From assembly GCA_039208045.1 (NCBI GenBank), contig JBCCRH010000303.1:1-7955 (forward strand): a stretch of 7,955 bases of DNA, written 5' to 3'. This document shows, one piece after another, positions 6,034-7,955 of this stretch (its first letter is position 1; each line of letters starts with the position of its first letter). Source of the DNA: JBCCRH01 sp039208045. Lineage in GTDB: Bacteria; Bacteroidota; Bacteroidia; Chitinophagales; Saprospiraceae. Position numbers and translations under genes: made by a program. The notes under the pieces are model-generated. The model was not told the DNA's origin and did no database searches. It saw only the letters and a program-made list of their open reading frames with translations.

Positions 6034-6071
6034 AATGTAATTTTTTTTGTGGAGAAAATTGTCTTTGATGC
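6018..6071 (-). promoter_or_regulatory. Inverted repeat enclosing the CIA30 start codon
   Basis: GCATCAAAGAC (+ strand 6018-6028, inside codons 3-6 of the gene) and GTCTTTGATGC (6061-6071, in the leader) are perfect 11-base complements separated by 32 bases. In the transcript the leader arm would pair with codons 3-6, leaving an A-rich loop that holds the ribosome-binding region and the start codon at 6031-6033. Such a stem could modulate translation. It has no match to a riboswitch I know, and no terminator-like T-run is attached. Confidence 0.45.
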
Positions 6072-6118
6072 CTAAACTCCCGCTGTAAAGAAAAGTTGTG
6101 TTAATTAATGTTATGCAC

Positions 6119-6877
6119 TTATTTACTCACCTGCTGCTTAGCAAACATAGCAGCACCAATGGCACCCGCTCTATTCTCGAATACGGCTGGTAAAATTGGA
6201 GTTGGTGAAGTTAGCTGATCCTTGAATTGATTAAACTTTCGGCTAATTCCCCCCCCAAGAATAATGTGATTAGGCGATAGTAAGCGATCAGTATGCAACA
6301 AAAATTCATTGAGGCGTTTCCCCCACTCATCGTACTCTAAATCTTCTCGCTTGCGCGCACCACTAGAAGCATAGGCTTCAGCAACCTTTTTCTGCCCTTT
6401 TAGGTATAAGTGACCAAACTCTGTATTAGGAACTAATTTTCCGTCTACAAAGAGCGCAGAACCCAAACCTGACCCAATCGTAATGACTAATGTCACTCCT
6501 TTCGAAGCTTTGGGGTCACCAAAGGAGACTTCCGCCAAGCCAGCTGCATCGGCATCGTTCAGGACATATACATCTTGCTTAGTAGCTTTGCTAAAAAGCT
6601 TCGAAATATTGGTACCAATCCAGTCTTTATGAATATTCGCAGCGGAAAACGCTACACCATCTTTCACGATAGCAGGGAAACCACAGCCGATAGGCCCTTT
6701 CCATTCTAAGAGCTTTACTAGCTCTGCGAAAGTCTCAGCCATATCATTTGGCTTACCTGATTTGGGGGTGGGTAGGCGCAGTCGCTCTGTAAGCAATTTT
6801 CCATTACTGATGTCAATAATTGCACCCTTCGTCCCGGAAGCACCAACGTCAATTCCTAAAATTGTAGTAGTCGCCAT
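6119..6877 (-). CDS. ppgK: ROK-family sugar kinase, polyphosphate-glucokinase-like
   Basis: This 252-residue protein probably phosphorylates glucose to glucose-6-phosphate using polyphosphate and perhaps ATP, in the cytoplasm. It carries the first phosphate loop GIDVGASGTKGAI (8-20), the sugar-site and catalytic segment LNDADAAGLAE (106-116, with the likely catalytic Asp 108), the second phosphate loop TIGSGLGSA (133-141), the NTEFGHL motif (151-157) and the adenosine-side GGGISRK (208-214). NIHKDWIGTN (81-90), the LNDADAAGLAE run, NTEFGH and GGGISRK closely match actinobacterial polyphosphate glucokinases as I remember them. The cysteine zinc site of ordinary ROK glucokinases and repressors is absent, which also fits PpgK. 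There is no helix-turn-helix domain, so it is not a ROK repressor. The gene starts 4 bp after the cyclophilin gene stop, implying co-transcription. The donor preference is inferred, not shown. Confidence 0.82.
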   Translation of the reverse strand: MATTTILGIDVGASGTKGAIIDISNGKLLTERLRLPTPKSGKPNDMAETFAELVKLLEWKGPIGCGFPAIVKDGVAFSAANIHKDWIGTNISKLFSKATKQDVYVLNDADAAGLAEVSFGDPKASKGVTLVITIGSGLGSALFVDGKLVPNTEFGHLYLKGQKKVAEAYASSGARKREDLEYDEWGKRLNEFLLHTDRLLSPNHIILGGGISRKFNQFKDQLTSPTPILPAVFENRAGAIGAAMFAKQQVSK

Positions 6878-6881
6878 AATG

Positions 6882-7955
6882 CTATTTGATTACTCTAATT
6901 TTCATGTACACATTTTCTGTCGGCCGATCTCTTCTGTCCTTTCTAACTTTCGCGATCTTATCGATCACATCAAGACCTTCAATTACCTGACCAAAGACGG
7001 TATAGTCGCCATCTAAAAAGGGAGTACCTCCTTGCTTCGCGTATTGTTCTTGTTGTTTGGTGGTGTATTGAAGTCCTTTCTTTGCTGCTGTTTGCTTCAA
7101 GTTATTAGCCGCTACCGCTCTTCCATGAACGATAAAAAATTGAGAGCCAGAAGATGCCTTTTTAGGATTGACATTATCGCCCAGCCGAGCGGCTGACAAC
7201 GCCCCCTTTACATGCACCAACGAATCGGCAAACTCTGCTGGTAGGGTATAGCCAGGGCCGCCAGAGCCTAGCGCCGCTCCTTTTTTAGCATTTTTAGAGT
7301 TGGGATCACCCCCCTGAATCATAAAGCCATCGATCACTCGGTGAAAAAGCAGACTATCGTAGTAGCCTTTTTCAGCTAGTTTCAAGAAATTTTCTTGATG
7401 CTTGGGTGTACCATCGCTCAGTCGAGCGACCATAATACCATAGTCCGTTTCTATTTCTACCAAGCAAGCTATTGGAGCGCTAATCTGAATCGTCTGCTCA
7501 GCCGTTTCACTCCTGCCGCGCTCGTTCGTAGCTGTTAGCTTAATGGTGTAATTGCCAGACTGCCGAAAACGATGGATAGCAGCCTCGTCCTTTACAATAG
7601 TACCATCCCCAAAGTCCCACTCATATTCAACGGCCCCTTCCGATTGATTCGTAAACTGTAGCGTTGTAGGAGCGCTCAGCTTACCACTCCACTCAAATTG
7701 TGCCGTCATTGGCTGATCTACATAAATTTCCTGACTAATCACCTCAGCCTTCCCTTTTTCGTTGATCGCTTTCAGCTGAACTGTATAATTACCTGGCGCT
7801 TTGTACACATGGCTAGGGTTGGGTGCTGTCGATGCATTGCCATCCCCGAAATCCCACTCAAACTGGCTTGCCTTTTCTGATTTATTTTCGAAAGTAACAG
7901 GCGTTTGCACTTCCGCTTCCCCCTGATAGGCAAACTGGGCAATGGGCTTAGAACA
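6882..7955 (-). CDS. PKD-PKD-cyclophilin peptidyl-prolyl isomerase, probable lipoprotein (5' end outside window)
   Basis: The frame stays open to the right edge; the GTG at 7910 is an internal Val codon, so the start lies outside. The first visible codon is TGT, giving C-S-K-P-I-A-Q-F, exactly how a mature Bacteroidota lipoprotein with a following PKD domain begins. The missing part is therefore probably only a lipoprotein signal peptide. Residues about 4-80 and 81-160 are two PKD domains, each with WDFGDG (34-39 and 113-118) and a closing GNYT strand. Residues about 163-357 are a cyclophilin domain: LLFHRVIDGFMIQGGDP with the catalytic Arg (about 206), SSGSQFFIVHG, and TPFLDGDYTVFG. Between the last two lies an insertion of about 30 residues (LKQTAAKKGLQYTTKQQEQY), which I know from Bacteroidota cyclophilins. 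It would catalyse cis-trans proline isomerisation in the periplasm or at the outer membrane, the PKD domains acting as spacers or protein-binding modules. It heads the leftward operon. Confidence 0.92.
   Translation of the reverse strand, partial: CSKPIAQFAYQGEAEVQTPVTFENKSEKASQFEWDFGDGNASTAPNPSHVYKAPGNYTVQLKAINEKGKAEVISQEIYVDQPMTAQFEWSGKLSAPTTLQFTNQSEGAVEYEWDFGDGTIVKDEAAIHRFRQSGNYTIKLTATNERGRSETAEQTIQISAPIACLVEIETDYGIMVARLSDGTPKHQENFLKLAEKGYYDSLLFHRVIDGFMIQGGDPNSKNAKKGAALGSGGPGYTLPAEFADSLVHVKGALSAARLGDNVNPKKASSGSQFFIVHGRAVAANNLKQTAAKKGLQYTTKQQEQYAKQGGTPFLDGDYTVFGQVIEGLDVIDKIAKVRKDRRDRPTENVYMKIRVIK

Noticed and set aside
6119..6877. ROK-type transcriptional repressor
   Set aside because: There is no N-terminal DNA-binding domain and no zinc-site cysteines; the protein starts directly with the phosphate-binding loop.
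7908..7910. GTG as a start codon for the cyclophilin protein
   Set aside because: The frame continues to the edge with PKD-like sequence beginning at a probable lipoprotein Cys; the GTG is an internal Val.

Overview
The window looks like a chromosomal stretch from a member of the Bacteroidota, most likely a marine or environmental Saprospiria/Lewinella-type bacterium. This is an inference from protein families. The set includes a CotH-kinase protein with a lamin-tail domain, an ECF sigma factor followed by an unusual anti-sigma-like protein and a Spy/CpxP-like periplasmic protein, a CIA30-family protein, and a PKD-cyclophilin probable lipoprotein with the long insertion typical of Bacteroidota cyclophilins. 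Start sites mostly lack a good Shine-Dalgarno sequence. There are no tRNA or rRNA genes, transposases or CRISPR arrays. All eight genes look intact, apart from the two cut by the window edges.

Left part (+ strand). Bases 3-1127 hold the C-terminal 374 residues of a CotH-type surface protein that ends in a membrane anchor. A 148-base gap up to the sigma ATG carries a perfect 19-bp direct repeat, two copies exactly 90 bp apart, with a small hairpin between them. Next comes a compact three-gene operon (1276-2850): ECF sigma factor, a one-membrane-span acidic protein in the anti-sigma position, and a small secreted Spy/CpxP-like protein. The order sigma, membrane antagonist, periplasmic helical sensor resembles the parts list of CnrYXH-type envelope or metal stress systems, although the antagonist here has no recognisable zinc finger. 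A strong 35-base hairpin (2885-2919) separates the operon from an EamA/DMT-family permease (2937-3845).

Middle. A 239-bp AT-rich spacer (3846-4084) leads to a cytoplasmic protein built almost entirely of TPR repeats (4085-5473).

Right part (- strand). Three genes run leftward, probably as one transcription unit: a probable lipoprotein with two PKD domains and a cyclophilin-type peptidyl-prolyl isomerase (6882-7955, 5' end cut), a polyphosphate-glucokinase-like ROK kinase (6119-6877) only 4 bp downstream, and after 85 bp a CIA30-family protein (5494-6033). The leader of the CIA30 gene contains an 11-bp perfect complement of its own codons 3-6, which could fold over the start region. The CIA30 and TPR genes converge with only 20 bp between their stop codons.

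Most of the window is ordinary Bacteroidota chromosome. The parts that most deserve a second look are the sigma/anti-sigma/Spy-like cassette with its duplicated upstream element, and the start-site-flanking inverted repeat of the CIA30 gene.
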